Assembly: GCF_000332645.1 (NCBI RefSeq)
Contig: NZ_AMXN01000007.1
Coordinates: 124,001-188,000 of the forward strand
Reading direction: 5' to 3'
Length of the DNA: 64,000 nt
DNA from: Bacillus inaquosorum KCTC 13429
GTDB taxonomy: Bacteria; Bacillota; Bacilli; Bacillales; Bacillaceae
The notes beneath the pieces were generated by a model. The model was not told the DNA's origin. It worked only from the letters and a program-made list of their open reading frames with translations, and did no database searches. Shown here one piece after another: positions 9,508 to 18,431 of the stretch (positions within the stretch are counted from its first letter, which is position 1; the number at the start of each line of letters is the position of its first letter). A program made the position numbers and the translations under genes.

Positions 9508-11481
9508 ATGAAAAAGCTGATAACCGCAGAAGACATCACAGCGATTGTCTCTGTGACCGATCCTCAATATGCCCCAGACGGCAGCCGTGCCGCATATGTG
9601 AAGTCACAAGTGAACCAAGAGAAAGATTCGTATACATCAAATATATGGATCTATGAAACGAAAACGGGCAGATCTGTTCCTTGGACACACGGAAAAAAGC
9701 GGAGCACTGACCCAAGATGGTCTCCGGACGGGCGCACGCTTGCCTTTATATCTGATCGTGAAGGCGATGCGGCACAGCTGTATATCATGAGCGCTGAAGG
9801 CGGAGAAGCGAGAAAACTGACTGATATCCCGTATGGCGTGTCAAAACCAATATGGTCCCCGGATGGCGAATCGGTGCTTGTCACTGTCAGTTTGGGAGAG
9901 GGGGAAAGTATTGATGACCAAGAGAAAACGGAGCCGGACAGCTTTGAACCCATTGAAGTGCAGGGTCTATCCTATAAAAGGGACGGCAAAGGGCTGACGA
10001 GAGGTGCGTATGCCCAGCTTGTGCTTGTCAGCGTGAAGTCTGGTAAGGTGAAGCAGCTGACAAATCACAAAGCCGATCATGGCGACTCTGCTTTTTCTCC
10101 TGATGGCAAATGGCTTGTTTTCTCAGCTAATTTGATTGAGACGGATGATGCCAGCAAGCCGCATGATGTTTATATCATGTCGCTGGAGTCTGGAGATCTT
10201 AAGCAGATTACACCTCATCGCGGCTCATTCGGACCAAGCTCATTTTCACCGGACGGAAGGTATCTTGCTTTGCTTGGGCATGAAAAGGAATATCATAATG
10301 CAACGCTCGAAAAGGCGTGGCTCTATGATATCGAACAAGACCGCCTCACATGTCTGACTGAGATGCTGGACGTTCATTTAGCGGATGCGCTGATTGGAGA
10401 TTCATTGATCGGAGGTGCCGAACAGCACCCGGTTTGGACGAAAGACTGCCAAGGGTTTTATGTTATCGGCACAGATCAAGGCAGCACGGGAATCTATTAT
10501 ATTTCGATTGAAGGCCTTGTGTATCCGATTCGTCTCGAAAAAGAGTACATCAATAGCTTTTCCATTTCACCTGACGAACAACACTTTATTGCCAGTGTGA
10601 CAAAGCCGGACAGACCGAGCGAGCTATACAGCATCCCGCTTGGGCAGGAAGAGAAACGGCTGACTGGCGCGAATGACAAATTTGTCGGCGAGCATGCGAT
10701 TTCAATACCTGAAGATATTCAATTTGTCACAGAAGACGGCGTGACGGTGAACGGCTGGCTGATGAAGCCTGCACAGGCGGAAGATGAGACATCATACCCT
10801 CTTATTCTCAACATACACGGCGGACCGCACATGATGTACGGGAATACATATTTTCATGAATTTCAAGTGCTGGCGGCGAAAGGGTACGCGGTAGTTTATA
10901 TCAATCCGAGAGGAAGCCACGGCTACGGGCAGGAATTTGTGAATGCCGTCAGAGGAGATTATGGAGGAAAGGATTATGAGGATGTGATGCAGGCTGTGGA
11001 CGAGGCTATCAAACGAGATCCGCAGATTGATCCGAAGCGGCTCGGTGTCACGGGAGGAAGCTACGGAGGCTTTATGACCAACTGGATCGTCGGGCAGACG
11101 AACCGCTTTAAAGCTGCCGTCACCCAGCGCTCCATATCAAATTGGATCAGCTTTCACGGCGTCAGTGATATCGGCTACTTCTTCACAGACTGGCAGCTTG
11201 AGCATGACGTGTTTGAAGACACAGAAAAGCTCTGGGACCGTTCCCCTATAAAGTACGCAGCAAATGTCGAGACACCGCTTTTGATTCTGCATGGCGAGCA
11301 AGATGACCGATGTCCGATCGAGCAGGCTGAGCAGCTATTTATTGCCTTGAAAAAAATGGGCAAGGAAACCATGTTCGTCCGTTTTCCGAAAGCATCGCAC
11401 AATTTGTCACGCAGCGGTCACCCGGGACAGCGGATCAAGCGTCTGAATTATATCAGCTCATGGTTTGATCAATATCTCTAA
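9508..11481 (+). CDS. yuxL: S9-family peptidase YuxL (acylaminoacyl-peptidase-like)
   Basis: Cytoplasmic serine peptidase of the prolyl oligopeptidase clan, 657 residues. The N-terminal half is a beta-propeller with repeated blocks like PRWSPDGRTLAFISDREG and FSPDGKWLVFSAN. The C-terminal alpha/beta hydrolase has the nucleophile S518 in GGSYGG, D599 in HGEQDD and H631 in ASHNLS. Physiological substrates are unknown. The in-frame ATGs are at 9502 and 9508; AAAGGAGG at 9492-9499 has proper spacing only to 9508. Single gene with its own terminator. Confidence 0.94.
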   Translation: MKKLITAEDITAIVSVTDPQYAPDGSRAAYVKSQVNQEKDSYTSNIWIYETKTGRSVPWTHGKKRSTDPRWSPDGRTLAFISDREGDAAQLYIMSAEGGEARKLTDIPYGVSKPIWSPDGESVLVTVSLGEGESIDDQEKTEPDSFEPIEVQGLSYKRDGKGLTRGAYAQLVLVSVKSGKVKQLTNHKADHGDSAFSPDGKWLVFSANLIETDDASKPHDVYIMSLESGDLKQITPHRGSFGPSSFSPDGRYLALLGHEKEYHNATLEKAWLYDIEQDRLTCLTEMLDVHLADALIGDSLIGGAEQHPVWTKDCQGFYVIGTDQGSTGIYYISIEGLVYPIRLEKEYINSFSISPDEQHFIASVTKPDRPSELYSIPLGQEEKRLTGANDKFVGEHAISIPEDIQFVTEDGVTVNGWLMKPAQAEDETSYPLILNIHGGPHMMYGNTYFHEFQVLAAKGYAVVYINPRGSHGYGQEFVNAVRGDYGGKDYEDVMQAVDEAIKRDPQIDPKRLGVTGGSYGGFMTNWIVGQTNRFKAAVTQRSISNWISFHGVSDIGYFFTDWQLEHDVFEDTEKLWDRSPIKYAANVETPLLILHGEQDDRCPIEQAEQLFIALKKMGKETMFVRFPKASHNLSRSGHPGQRIKRLNYISSWFDQYL

Positions 11482-11485
11482 AAAA

Positions 11486-11520
11486 AGCCAGGCTGATGGA
11501 AATATCAGCCTGGCTGCTTT
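11486..11520. terminator. bidirectional terminator yuxL/yutI
   Basis: A 12-bp perfect stem (AGCCAGGCTGAT with its complement) with A-run before and T-rich sequence after, between convergent yuxL and yutI. Confidence 0.88.
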
Positions 11521-11521
11521 A

Positions 11522-11758
11522 TTAAAAGACTTGTTCTACTTCAACGACACCCGGCACTTCTTCAAGAAGAGCGCGTTCAATTCCGGCTTTCAGCGTAATT
11601 GTTGAACTTGGGCAGCTGCCGCATGCGCCTAGAAGACGAAGCTTTACGATACCTTCATCTACGTCTACAAGCTCACAGTCACCGCCGTCACGAAGTAAAA
11701 ACGGACGAAGTTTGTCCAGTACTTCCTGCACCTGTTCTTTCATTTCAACTTCAGTCAT
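11522..11758 (-). CDS. yutI: NifU C-terminal-domain Fe-S protein (Nfu type)
   Basis: 78-residue Nfu-domain protein that carries or transfers iron-sulfur clusters. The cluster-binding CxxC is in GACGSCPSS, and the domain starts with the typical [18 protein letters not shown] segment. The ATG at 11758 follows GAAAGGAG; longer in-frame readings to 11857 have no ribosome binding site. It is monocistronic on the minus strand. Another Fe-S assembly protein, YutM, lies about 4.5 kb away. Sometimes named nfuA in Bacillus. Confidence 0.93.
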
Positions 11759-11845
11759 GACATTCGCTCCTTTCGTCGTCATAAAACCATTATATTCAGT
11801 GTAACAATAAAAATCTATTGTTTGGTTTGCAAAGTTGCTTTCCCT

Positions 11846-11851
11846 ATTATA
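11846..11851 (-). promoter_or_regulatory. extended -10 element of the yutI promoter
   Basis: TATAAT read on the minus strand, preceded by TGC as in an extended -10 promoter. A TTGTGT 16 bases upstream may serve as a weak -35. It sits about 90 bases before yutI. Confidence 0.6.
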
Positions 11852-11944
11852 GCACATTCAGACTTGAACACAAAAACGGTTTTTTTCTATAAAAATGTCT
11901 CTTGGCTCTGTATACTGAATAGAAAGGAGAAGGAGGGTTTATCA

Positions 11945-12271
11945 GTGACAAAACCAGTCATGCTCAGCGTGTACGGGGCAGAAACCGTTTGTGCAAGCTG
12001 TGTCAATATGCCGACGGCCAAGGATACATACGAATGGCTTGAGGCAGCGCTGAAAAGAAAATATCCAAATCAGCCTTTTATGATGCAATACATCGATATT
12101 CATGAGCCGCCTGACAATGAACATGCGAAAGAGCTTGCGGAGAAAATCAGAAATGACGAGTATTTTTATCCGCTTGTGCTCGTAGAAGACAAAATTGTCG
12201 GTGAAGGCAATCCGAAATTAAAAGACGTTTATGAGGAAATGGAGAAGCATGGGTATGCAGAAAACCGCTGA
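11945..12271 (+). CDS. yuzD: YuzD, thioredoxin-like fold (DUF1462)
   Basis: 108-residue cytosolic protein of the DUF1462 family. A CxxC pair (CASC) follows the first strand (MLSVYGAETVCASC), as in thioredoxin-like folds, and the C-terminal half has FYPLVLVEDKIVGEGNPKL, which resembles the cis-Pro side of such domains. A redox or Fe-S related role is an inference supported by its Nfu neighbour. GTG 11945 is chosen because AGGAGG ends eight bases upstream; longer in-frame readings start inside the yutI promoter region. Confidence 0.88.
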   Translation: MTKPVMLSVYGAETVCASCVNMPTAKDTYEWLEAALKRKYPNQPFMMQYIDIHEPPDNEHAKELAEKIRNDEYFYPLVLVEDKIVGEGNPKLKDVYEEMEKHGYAENR

Positions 12272-12290
12272 TATGATCAGCGGTTCTTCT
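12263..12290. terminator. terminator between yuzD and yutJ
   Basis: Stem AACCGCTGAT/ATCAGCGGTT with a three-base loop, including the yuzD stop codon and followed by TCTTCT. The T-run is weak on the + side; A residues flank it for the opposite direction. Confidence 0.7.
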
Positions 12291-12296
12291 CTATCA

Positions 12297-13364
12297 TTAA
12301 CCGTTATGGTGTTTGTACATCCACAGCAAGCCGGATTTCAGCATACGCGGAACACGGCCGATCAGCGGGCGGTCAGCAACAAGACCGAAGCCGGCTTTTT
12401 TACCGAGTGAACCGAGAACGCCTTTCAGCTTGAACTGCGGCATTGATTCTGGAAGGGCTTCTCCATTCCAACGTTTTTGCAAGATTTGGACAATCTGCTC
12501 TGCTTGAGCCTCTGCCAGCTGGGCGCTCGGTGCATGAGGAAGGCTGGCGCAATCGCCGACTACGTACAGATGTTCATCACCAGGAATATTGTGATGAGGC
12601 GTTAATACGATACGCCCTTGTGCGTCCTTCTCCACATCTAAGTCTCTGACGACTTTGTTGGGCTGGATGCCGGCTGTCCATACAATGGCATCTGCAGAAA
12701 TCGGATCATCGTGGTTATACACAATGCCTTCTTCTACTTTAGTGATATTTGCCCTATTAATGATGCGGACACCGTGCTCTTCGAACCATTTTTGCACATA
12801 TTTGCTCAAGCGCTCGGGAAAGCTTGATAAAATGAGATTGCCGCGGTCGAACAAAATAATGTTCAGGTCATCACGGCTTTCTCTCAATTCACTTGCAAGC
12901 TCAACGCCGCTAAGGCCCGCTCCGACAATGGCGACAGTGGCATTAGCGCTCAGGTTATTCAGCTTTTGATAGGTTTCGCGGGACTGGTCGATGGTTTGAA
13001 TGCTGTAGGTGAATTCAGGCGCTCCCGGCACGTTGTGATATTTATCCTCACAGCCGAGCCCGATCACGGCGTCATCGTAAGAAATCGGTTCACGATCTTG
13101 GAACAGCACTTGTTTTTGTGCAATATCAATTGATGAGATATCACCGTATTGGACATCCAGGCGAGGGTGCTCTGGGAATGACACTCTGATATGATGGTCA
13201 GAAATTGTGCCTGCAGCAAGGGCATAATATTCTGTTTTCAAGCAGTGATAAGGATTTCTGTCAATTAACGTGATTGAAACATCATCAGGCAGCTGGTTTG
13301 GCAATAAGCGATGAAGAACACGCATGTTCCCGTAACCTCCGCCGATCAAGACCAATTTTTTCAT
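12297..13364 (-). CDS. yutJ: NADH dehydrogenase-like flavoprotein YutJ
   Basis: Pyridine nucleotide-disulfide oxidoreductase of the NDH-2 type, 355 residues. FAD site near the start: LIGGGYGNMRVLHRL. NAD site: VAIVGAGLSGVELASEL at about 150. C-terminal FAD motif: HLYVVGDCASLPHAPSAQLAEAQAEQI. A GIQPN motif (TAGIQPN) is also present. It is likely a membrane-peripheral NAD(P)H-oxidising enzyme; the electron acceptor is not known. It is a paralogue of yumB in this window. The ATG at 13364 lies behind AAGGGGAAT. Divergent from yuzB across an AT-rich 262-bp spacer. Confidence 0.92.
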   Translation of the reverse strand: MKKLVLIGGGYGNMRVLHRLLPNQLPDDVSITLIDRNPYHCLKTEYYALAAGTISDHHIRVSFPEHPRLDVQYGDISSIDIAQKQVLFQDREPISYDDAVIGLGCEDKYHNVPGAPEFTYSIQTIDQSRETYQKLNNLSANATVAIVGAGLSGVELASELRESRDDLNIILFDRGNLILSSFPERLSKYVQKWFEEHGVRIINRANITKVEEGIVYNHDDPISADAIVWTAGIQPNKVVRDLDVEKDAQGRIVLTPHHNIPGDEHLYVVGDCASLPHAPSAQLAEAQAEQIVQILQKRWNGEALPESMPQFKLKGVLGSLGKKAGFGLVADRPLIGRVPRMLKSGLLWMYKHHNG

Positions 13365-13574
13365 TTGAATTCCCCTTTAATCCGAAGAGTATGATAGACA
13401 CATTGAAGAAAATACGAACTATGTAAAATAACATCTAGAATTATATCGAATTTGATCTAAAATCACAATAATAGTTTCAAAATAACCTACAAATTAGCCT
13501 TTAATCACAAATTAGTAAAACGTTATTCAAGTAATGATATGTTACGATAATAAATTTTGATGAATCTGTTATCT

Positions 13575-13603
13575 TTGACGAATGGTAAAAAATTCGCGAT
13601 AAT
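13575..13603 (+). promoter_or_regulatory. candidate sigma-A promoter of yuzB
   Basis: TTGACG (13575-13580), 17 bases, then GATAAT (13598-13603), just upstream of the yuzB ribosome binding site (GTGAGGTGA). The leader would be only about 15-20 bases. Confidence 0.6.
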
Positions 13604-13626
13604 GGACATATGTGAGGTGAAACCGC

Positions 13627-13863
13627 ATGAATCCAATGATTGAATTTTGTGTCAGCAATCTGGCTCACGGCTCTCAGGAAGCCCGGGCGATTTTGGAGAA
13701 GGACCCAAACCTGGATGTTCTCGAATACGGCTGCTTAAGCTACTGCGGGACATGCATGGAGTCGCTTTTCGCTCTTGTAAACGGAGAAGTCGTCATGGGT
13801 GAAACGCCTGCTGAGCTTGTTGAGAATATATATACATTTATTGAAGAAAATCCAATGTTTTGA
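13627..13863 (+). CDS. yuzB: YuzB, DUF1450 protein
   Basis: 78-residue acidic soluble protein of the DUF1450 family. Cysteines occur at FCVSN near the N-terminus and in a [18 protein letters not shown] stretch, which resembles ferredoxin-like or thioredoxin-like [2Fe-2S] folds; cofactor binding is not shown. Function unknown. The ATG at 13627 follows GTGAGGTGA. Single-gene unit between its own promoter and a compact terminator. Confidence 0.9.
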   Translation: MNPMIEFCVSNLAHGSQEARAILEKDPNLDVLEYGCLSYCGTCMESLFALVNGEVVMGETPAELVENIYTFIEENPMF

Positions 13864-13865
13864 AG

Positions 13866-13893
13866 AAAAGGGCCTGGACAGGCCCTTTTTTAT
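13866..13893 (+). terminator. terminator of yuzB
   Basis: Perfect 8-bp stem AAGGGCCT/AGGCCCTT with loop GGAC, followed by a T-rich run. Confidence 0.88.
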
Positions 13894-13998
13894 TTTGCCG
13901 TACAAAAGAACTAAAAAATGTGTAGACATCAAAAAATATTATTGTTATCGTATAAAAGATATTTTTTTAAATAAAATTTAAGAGGTGTAGGTGTATTC

Positions 13999-15213
13999 AT
14001 GAGTGTTCTGTGGGGACTGCTCGGCGCAGTTGCGATCATTGCTATCGCGTTTTTATTTTCAGAAAAGAAAAGCAATATTAAGATAAGAACCGTCATCATT
14101 GGTTTATGCACACAGGTGGCGTTTGGATACATCGTGTTGAAATGGGAAGCGGGACGCGCTGTTTTTTTATGGTTTTCAAGCCGTGTACAGCTTCTGATTG
14201 ATTACGCAAATGAAGGCATCAGTTTTATTTTTGGACCGCTTCTGAAAGTCGGTGACAGTCCGGCATTTGCATTAAGTGTACTGCCCGTTATCATTTTCTT
14301 CTCAGCACTGATCGCCGTTTTATATCATTTAAAAATCATGCAGCTCATTTTCCGTGTCATTGGCGGCGGATTGTCGAAGCTCCTTGGGACAAGCAAAACG
14401 GAATCTCTTGCAGCTGCTGCTAATATTTTTGTAGGACAATCTGAATCTCCGTTAGTGATCAGACCCCTTATTGCAGGGCTGACGCGCTCTGAATTGTTCA
14501 CGATCATGACGAGCGGTCTATCGGCTGTTGCGGGTTCAACCTTGTTTGGGTACGCGCTTCTCGGTATTCCGATTGAATACTTGCTTGCGGCCAGCTTTAT
14601 GGCTGCTCCCGCGGGTCTTGTCTTCGGTAAATTGATTATACCCGAAACGGAAAAGCCCCAAACCGTAAAAAGCGATTTCAAAATGGATGAAGGCGAAGGC
14701 GCAGCCAATGTCATTGACGCAGCTGCAAAGGGAGCGTCAACAGGCCTGCAAATTGCTTTAAACGTTGGAGCGATGCTGCTTGCATTCGTTGCATTAATCG
14801 CCGTGGTAAACGGTATTCTTGGCGGAGTTTTCAGCTTGTTCGGCTTAAAAGGCGTCACGTTAGAAACTATCCTCGGCTATGTGTTTTCTCCAATCGCCTT
14901 TTTGATTGGCGTGCCTTGGCATGAAGCGTTGCAGGCAGGAAGCTATATCGGCCAGAAATTGGTGCTGAATGAGTTTGTTGCTTATTCTAACTTCGGTCCG
15001 CACATCGGCGAGTTTTCTAAGAAAACCGCTACCATTATCAGTTTCGCATTATGCGGATTCGCCAATTTTTCATCAATTGCGATTATGCTCGGTACACTTG
15101 GCGGTTTAGCGCCGAGCCGCCGTTCAGATATCGCACGCCTAGGCTTGAAGGCTGTTCTAGCGGGAACATTAGCCAATCTGCTCAGCGCAGCCATTGCCGG
15201 CATGTTTATATAA
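13999..15213 (+). CDS. yutK: concentrative nucleoside transporter (CNT/NupC family)
   Basis: Integral membrane permease of 404 residues in the CNT family, which imports nucleosides with H+ or Na+. About nine or more hydrophobic segments are visible. The family's substrate-binding blocks appear as NIFVGQSESPLVIRP (about residue 140) and NEFVAYSNFG near the C-terminus (about 320), with the central gate domain around 165-200. Substrate specificity is not known from sequence. The start ATG 13999 follows AAGAGGTGTAGG. Monocistronic, closed by a 13-bp terminator stem. Confidence 0.93.
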   Translation: MSVLWGLLGAVAIIAIAFLFSEKKSNIKIRTVIIGLCTQVAFGYIVLKWEAGRAVFLWFSSRVQLLIDYANEGISFIFGPLLKVGDSPAFALSVLPVIIFFSALIAVLYHLKIMQLIFRVIGGGLSKLLGTSKTESLAAAANIFVGQSESPLVIRPLIAGLTRSELFTIMTSGLSAVAGSTLFGYALLGIPIEYLLAASFMAAPAGLVFGKLIIPETEKPQTVKSDFKMDEGEGAANVIDAAAKGASTGLQIALNVGAMLLAFVALIAVVNGILGGVFSLFGLKGVTLETILGYVFSPIAFLIGVPWHEALQAGSYIGQKLVLNEFVAYSNFGPHIGEFSKKTATIISFALCGFANFSSIAIMLGTLGGLAPSRRSDIARLGLKAVLAGTLANLLSAAIAGMFI

Positions 15214-15218
15214 ACGAT

Positions 15219-15252
15219 AAAAGCTCCTTGCGTCAGTGCAAGGAGCTTTTAT
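15219..15252 (+). terminator. terminator of yutK
   Basis: Perfect 13-bp stem AAAAGCTCCTTGC with complement, six-base loop, ending in a T run. Confidence 0.88.
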
Positions 15253-15277
15253 GTATGAAAAACGGGGGATAATTGTA

Positions 15278-15306
15278 TTGTGTCCGTTTATAATAGCTTT
15301 TATACT
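15278..15306 (+). promoter_or_regulatory. candidate promoter of dapF
   Basis: TTGTGT (15278-15283), 17-base spacer, TATACT (15301-15306), about 22 bases before the dapF ribosome binding site. A TATAAT at 15289 lacks a matching -35. Confidence 0.45.
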
Positions 15307-15334
15307 AAGTAAAAGAAAAAAGTTGGAGGCACCT

Positions 15335-16189
15335 ATGAACTCATTTCGATTTACCAAAATGCACGGCCTGGGAAATAGCTATATCTATGTGAATCAATTT
15401 GAAGAACAGCTTCCGGAAGAAAAACTGTCTGAGATTGCCGTTCAGGTTTCTTCTGTTTATACTGGGATCGGTTCTGACGGAATGATCCTGATATGCCCTT
15501 CAGATCAAGCGCCTGTCAAAATGCGGATTTTTAATAATGATGGGTCTGAAGGGAAAAACTGCGGCAATGGCCTGCGCTGCGTCGCAAAATACGCGTATGA
15601 GCATAAGCTGGTTGAGGAAACATCTTTTCTGATTGAAACCCTCTCCGGGCTTGTGAAAGCGGAGGTTCAAGCTGAAAACGGAAAAGTGAATGTTGTCACT
15701 GTCGATATGGGCGAACCGCGCCTGACAAAAGCCGAGCTCCCAATGCTTGGCAGCGGGGAAGAGCACACGATCAATGAAACGATGACGTTTGGTGAAGCCG
15801 AACTAACAGGCACTGCTGTTTCAATGGGAAATCCGCATATCGTTTTTCCGATCGCTGACATTGAACAGGCACCCCTGACGACACTGGGACCGGTGATTGA
15901 GAAAGATCCGAGATTTCCGGAAGGCATCAATGTGGAATTCGTCGAAACCGTGAATGAACATGAACTGCATTTCCGCGTCTGGGAACGGGGATCAGGCATT
16001 ACTCAGGCATGCGGGACAGGAGCGTGTGCAGCGGCGGTCGCATCAGTGTTAAACGGCGTATCAAAACGAAATCAAGACATTACGGTGCATTTAGCAGGCG
16101 GAGACTTGGTGATTAACTGGAAGGACAACGGCCATGTGATGATGACAGGGCCGGCTGAGACCGTTTGTGAAGGTGTCTATTTTTTGTAA
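15335..16189 (+). CDS. dapF: diaminopimelate epimerase
   Basis: PLP-independent racemase converting LL- to meso-diaminopimelate, the precursor for lysine and for peptidoglycan cross-links. The catalytic cysteine pair is visible: C76 in NCGNGLRC and C226 in QACGTGACA. The N-terminal FTKMHGLGN block is also diagnostic. It has 284 residues from ATG 15335, which follows GTTGGAGG; a longer open frame from 15236 lies within the yutK terminator and is not translated. Formerly yutL. Confidence 0.97.
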   Translation: MNSFRFTKMHGLGNSYIYVNQFEEQLPEEKLSEIAVQVSSVYTGIGSDGMILICPSDQAPVKMRIFNNDGSEGKNCGNGLRCVAKYAYEHKLVEETSFLIETLSGLVKAEVQAENGKVNVVTVDMGEPRLTKAELPMLGSGEEHTINETMTFGEAELTGTAVSMGNPHIVFPIADIEQAPLTTLGPVIEKDPRFPEGINVEFVETVNEHELHFRVWERGSGITQACGTGACAAAVASVLNGVSKRNQDITVHLAGGDLVINWKDNGHVMMTGPAETVCEGVYFL

Positions 16190-16267
16190 AACACCTTGTT
16201 TGAGAATTGAACCGATCATGTTTATAATAAAAGACAGCATCCGGTTTTTAAAAGGAGGTTCACAATG

Positions 16268-16630
16268 ATGAGCAACCCGGTAACAATTACAGAAGCAGCA
16301 GCTTTGCATATAAAAGATATGATGAAAGAGCATGAAGAAGAAAACGCGTTTCTGCGTGTCGGCGTCAAAGGCGGCGGCTGCAGCGGCCTTTCTTACGGCA
16401 TGGGCTTTGAGCATGAAAAGGGCGAAAAAGACAGTATGTTTGATCAGCATGGCATCACGGTTCTTGTTGACAAAGAAAGCCTTGATATCATGAACGGCAC
16501 CGTGATTGACTATAAACAATCCATGCTCGGCGGCGGCTTCACCATCGACAATCCAAACGCCATCGCCTCATGCGGTTGCGGTTCTTCTTTTAGAACAGCA
16601 ACGAATGCAGGTAAGCCTGAAGAGTGCTAG
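16268..16630 (+). CDS. yutM: A-type Fe-S carrier (HesB/IscA/ErpA family)
   Basis: A-type iron-sulfur carrier protein of 120 residues that delivers clusters to apo-proteins. The three conserved cysteines are seen as GGGCSG (about residue 38) and the C-terminal CGCGSSF (CxC). It is probably part of the SUF-based assembly pathway used by Bacillus. ATG 16268 is nine bases after AGGAGG; the adjacent in-frame ATG at 16265 is equally possible. Monocistronic, closed by a very strong hairpin at 16729. Confidence 0.95.
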   Translation: MSNPVTITEAAALHIKDMMKEHEEENAFLRVGVKGGGCSGLSYGMGFEHEKGEKDSMFDQHGITVLVDKESLDIMNGTVIDYKQSMLGGGFTIDNPNAIASCGCGSSFRTATNAGKPEEC

Positions 16631-16728
16631 GCGCTAAAACCCGATATTTCGAGATATGAATCAATCATCTCACCAGTTTCGGAGGATTGCGTGATTGCGT
16701 CCCACGAGTAACCGTTAGATTGTTCATG

Positions 16729-16774
16729 ACGCTTTTCTTAGCGATAAACCATCGTTAAGGGAGGCGTTTTTATT
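16729..16774 (+). terminator. strong terminator downstream of yutM
   Basis: About 16-bp stem with a seven-base loop (16745-16751), several G-T pairs, and TTTTTATT at the end. It lies 100 bases after yutM; I see no gene between them. Confidence 0.8.
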
Positions 16775-16828
16775 ATGGCTTAAATAGACAAAATTCACTT
16801 TACGCGGCCTCCTTCATCTTCATTTATA

Positions 16829-16890
16829 TTGTAAATGCAACAAAGTTGGGTTATATTTAACGTACGGTATTTTTATTGTATTTGCAACAA
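16829..16890 (+). promoter_or_regulatory. paired operator sites flanking a promoter (MarR-type)
   Basis: Two 15-base sites matching at 13 positions, TTGTAAATGCAACAA (16829-16843) and TTGTATTTGCAACAA (16876-16890), are 47 bases apart. Between them lie TTGGGT (16846) and TATTTT (16868) with a 16-base spacer, a plausible promoter. Each site is an imperfect TTGT/ACAA inverted repeat. This is the arrangement expected for an autoregulated MarR-family operon, and the next gene is the remnant of just such a regulator. Site function is inferred. Confidence 0.55.
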
Positions 16891-16913
16891 AAAATGCATG
16901 TGAGGAGTTGATG

Positions 16914-17115
16914 ATGCGGGAGATTCTTCATGAAATTGGAGTGGCAGCAAGGGCCGTATCTGTACCTTGTCCGAATATGTACAAACCCAGGAATCTTCAA
17001 GAAAAGTTAGCGAAAGGATAAAGGTGGATCGAACAAAAAACTTTTTCCAACAGAGAAAGGAAAAATGTATTTCCATTTATAAAAAGAAAAAGTATAGAAA
17101 AGGACTGGAAATTTA
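16914..17115 (+). pseudogene. decayed MarR-family transcriptional regulator
   Basis: Fragments of a MarR-type regulator occur in successive frames. From ATG 16914 (behind GAGGAG) the frame reads MREILHEIGVAARA; a shifted frame then gives LYLVRICTNPGI; next comes IKVDRT; and finally NVFPFIKRKKYRKGLEI before a stop. In order these resemble the dimerisation helix, the helix before the HTH, the recognition-helix region and the post-wing helix of MarR proteins. The stretch is about half the expected 140-150 codons, so it has deletions as well as frameshifts. The longest single-frame product would be 35 residues. The match is from memory of the family, not a search. Confidence 0.65.
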
Positions 17116-17163
17116 GGAAAAACACGAGAAATTATTGATTATATAAAGGAGCGACATATTTAA

Positions 17164-17682
<519 letters not shown>

Positions 17683-17704
17683 CTTGTTGAAAAGGGGGAT
17701 TAAC

Positions 17705-18328
17705 ATGTATATTCCAAAGTATTATAAGGTTACAAATGTTGATGAAATTGTTGATTTTGTTCAAAATAATTCTTTTGGCACGATTGTCACAATAAAACAA
17801 GGGAAACCAATTGCCACTCATTTGCCCTTAGGATTCAATAAAAAAGGTGATGATTGCTATATTACTGGGCATATGGCTTATGGAAATCCTCAGTGGAGAA
17901 CATTTGCAGCATGTGAAGATGTGCTTGTGATGTTTCAGGGACCGCACGCTTATATTTCTTCTTCTTGGTATTCCCGCGAAAATGTTCCGACGTGGAATTA
18001 TCAGGCTGTCCACATGTATGGTAAAGCAAGCATTTTAGAGAAAGATGAATTAATTGAAGAATTAACAATAATGTTGGAAAAATACGAAAAACATCGAGAA
18101 AATCCAGTTTTATGGGATAAACTTTCTCCAACTCTTTTAGAAAGTGAATTGAAAGGTATAGTTGGATTTAAGATTAAGGTAGGAGACATTCAGGCGGCAT
18201 ATAAATTAAGCCAGAACCGAGATGAAACGGATTATACGAACATCATTAAAGAATTACAAAATGAAGGAAATCTAAATTCAAAACAAATGGCAGAATTGAT
18301 GGAAAAGAGATTCAAAAAGCAAATATAA
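17705..18328 (+). CDS. paiB: PaiB, FMN-binding split-barrel regulator of protease/sporulation genes
   Basis: 207-residue protein of the PaiB/FMN-binding split-barrel family. In B. subtilis it is described as a negative transcriptional regulator acting with PaiA; whether it binds DNA directly is unclear. Diagnostic segments are IPKYYKVTN, THLPLGF, GHMAYGNPQWRTF and YISSSWYSRENVPTWNYQAVHMYG. No helix-turn-helix is evident. ATG 17705 follows AAGGGGG; the in-frame start at 17684 overlaps paiA. It shares the AT-rich character of paiA. Confidence 0.93.
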   Translation: MYIPKYYKVTNVDEIVDFVQNNSFGTIVTIKQGKPIATHLPLGFNKKGDDCYITGHMAYGNPQWRTFAACEDVLVMFQGPHAYISSSWYSRENVPTWNYQAVHMYGKASILEKDELIEELTIMLEKYEKHRENPVLWDKLSPTLLESELKGIVGFKIKVGDIQAAYKLSQNRDETDYTNIIKELQNEGNLNSKQMAELMEKRFKKQI

Positions 18329-18385
18329 GCCCACTTTTATGAAACCCTCCGTATGCCAGTGGGCCTGAAGGTGCTAATAACAGTA

Positions 18386-18427
18386 AACGCCAAGTCAAGC
18401 GGCAAACCGCTGACTTGGCGTTTTTTT
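18386..18427. terminator. bidirectional terminator paiB/guaC
   Basis: Long stem AACGCCAAGTCAAGCGG pairing with CCGCTGACTTGGCGTT (one mismatch), then seven T residues. It serves paiAB on + and guaC on -. Confidence 0.88.
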
Positions 18428-18431
18428 ATGA

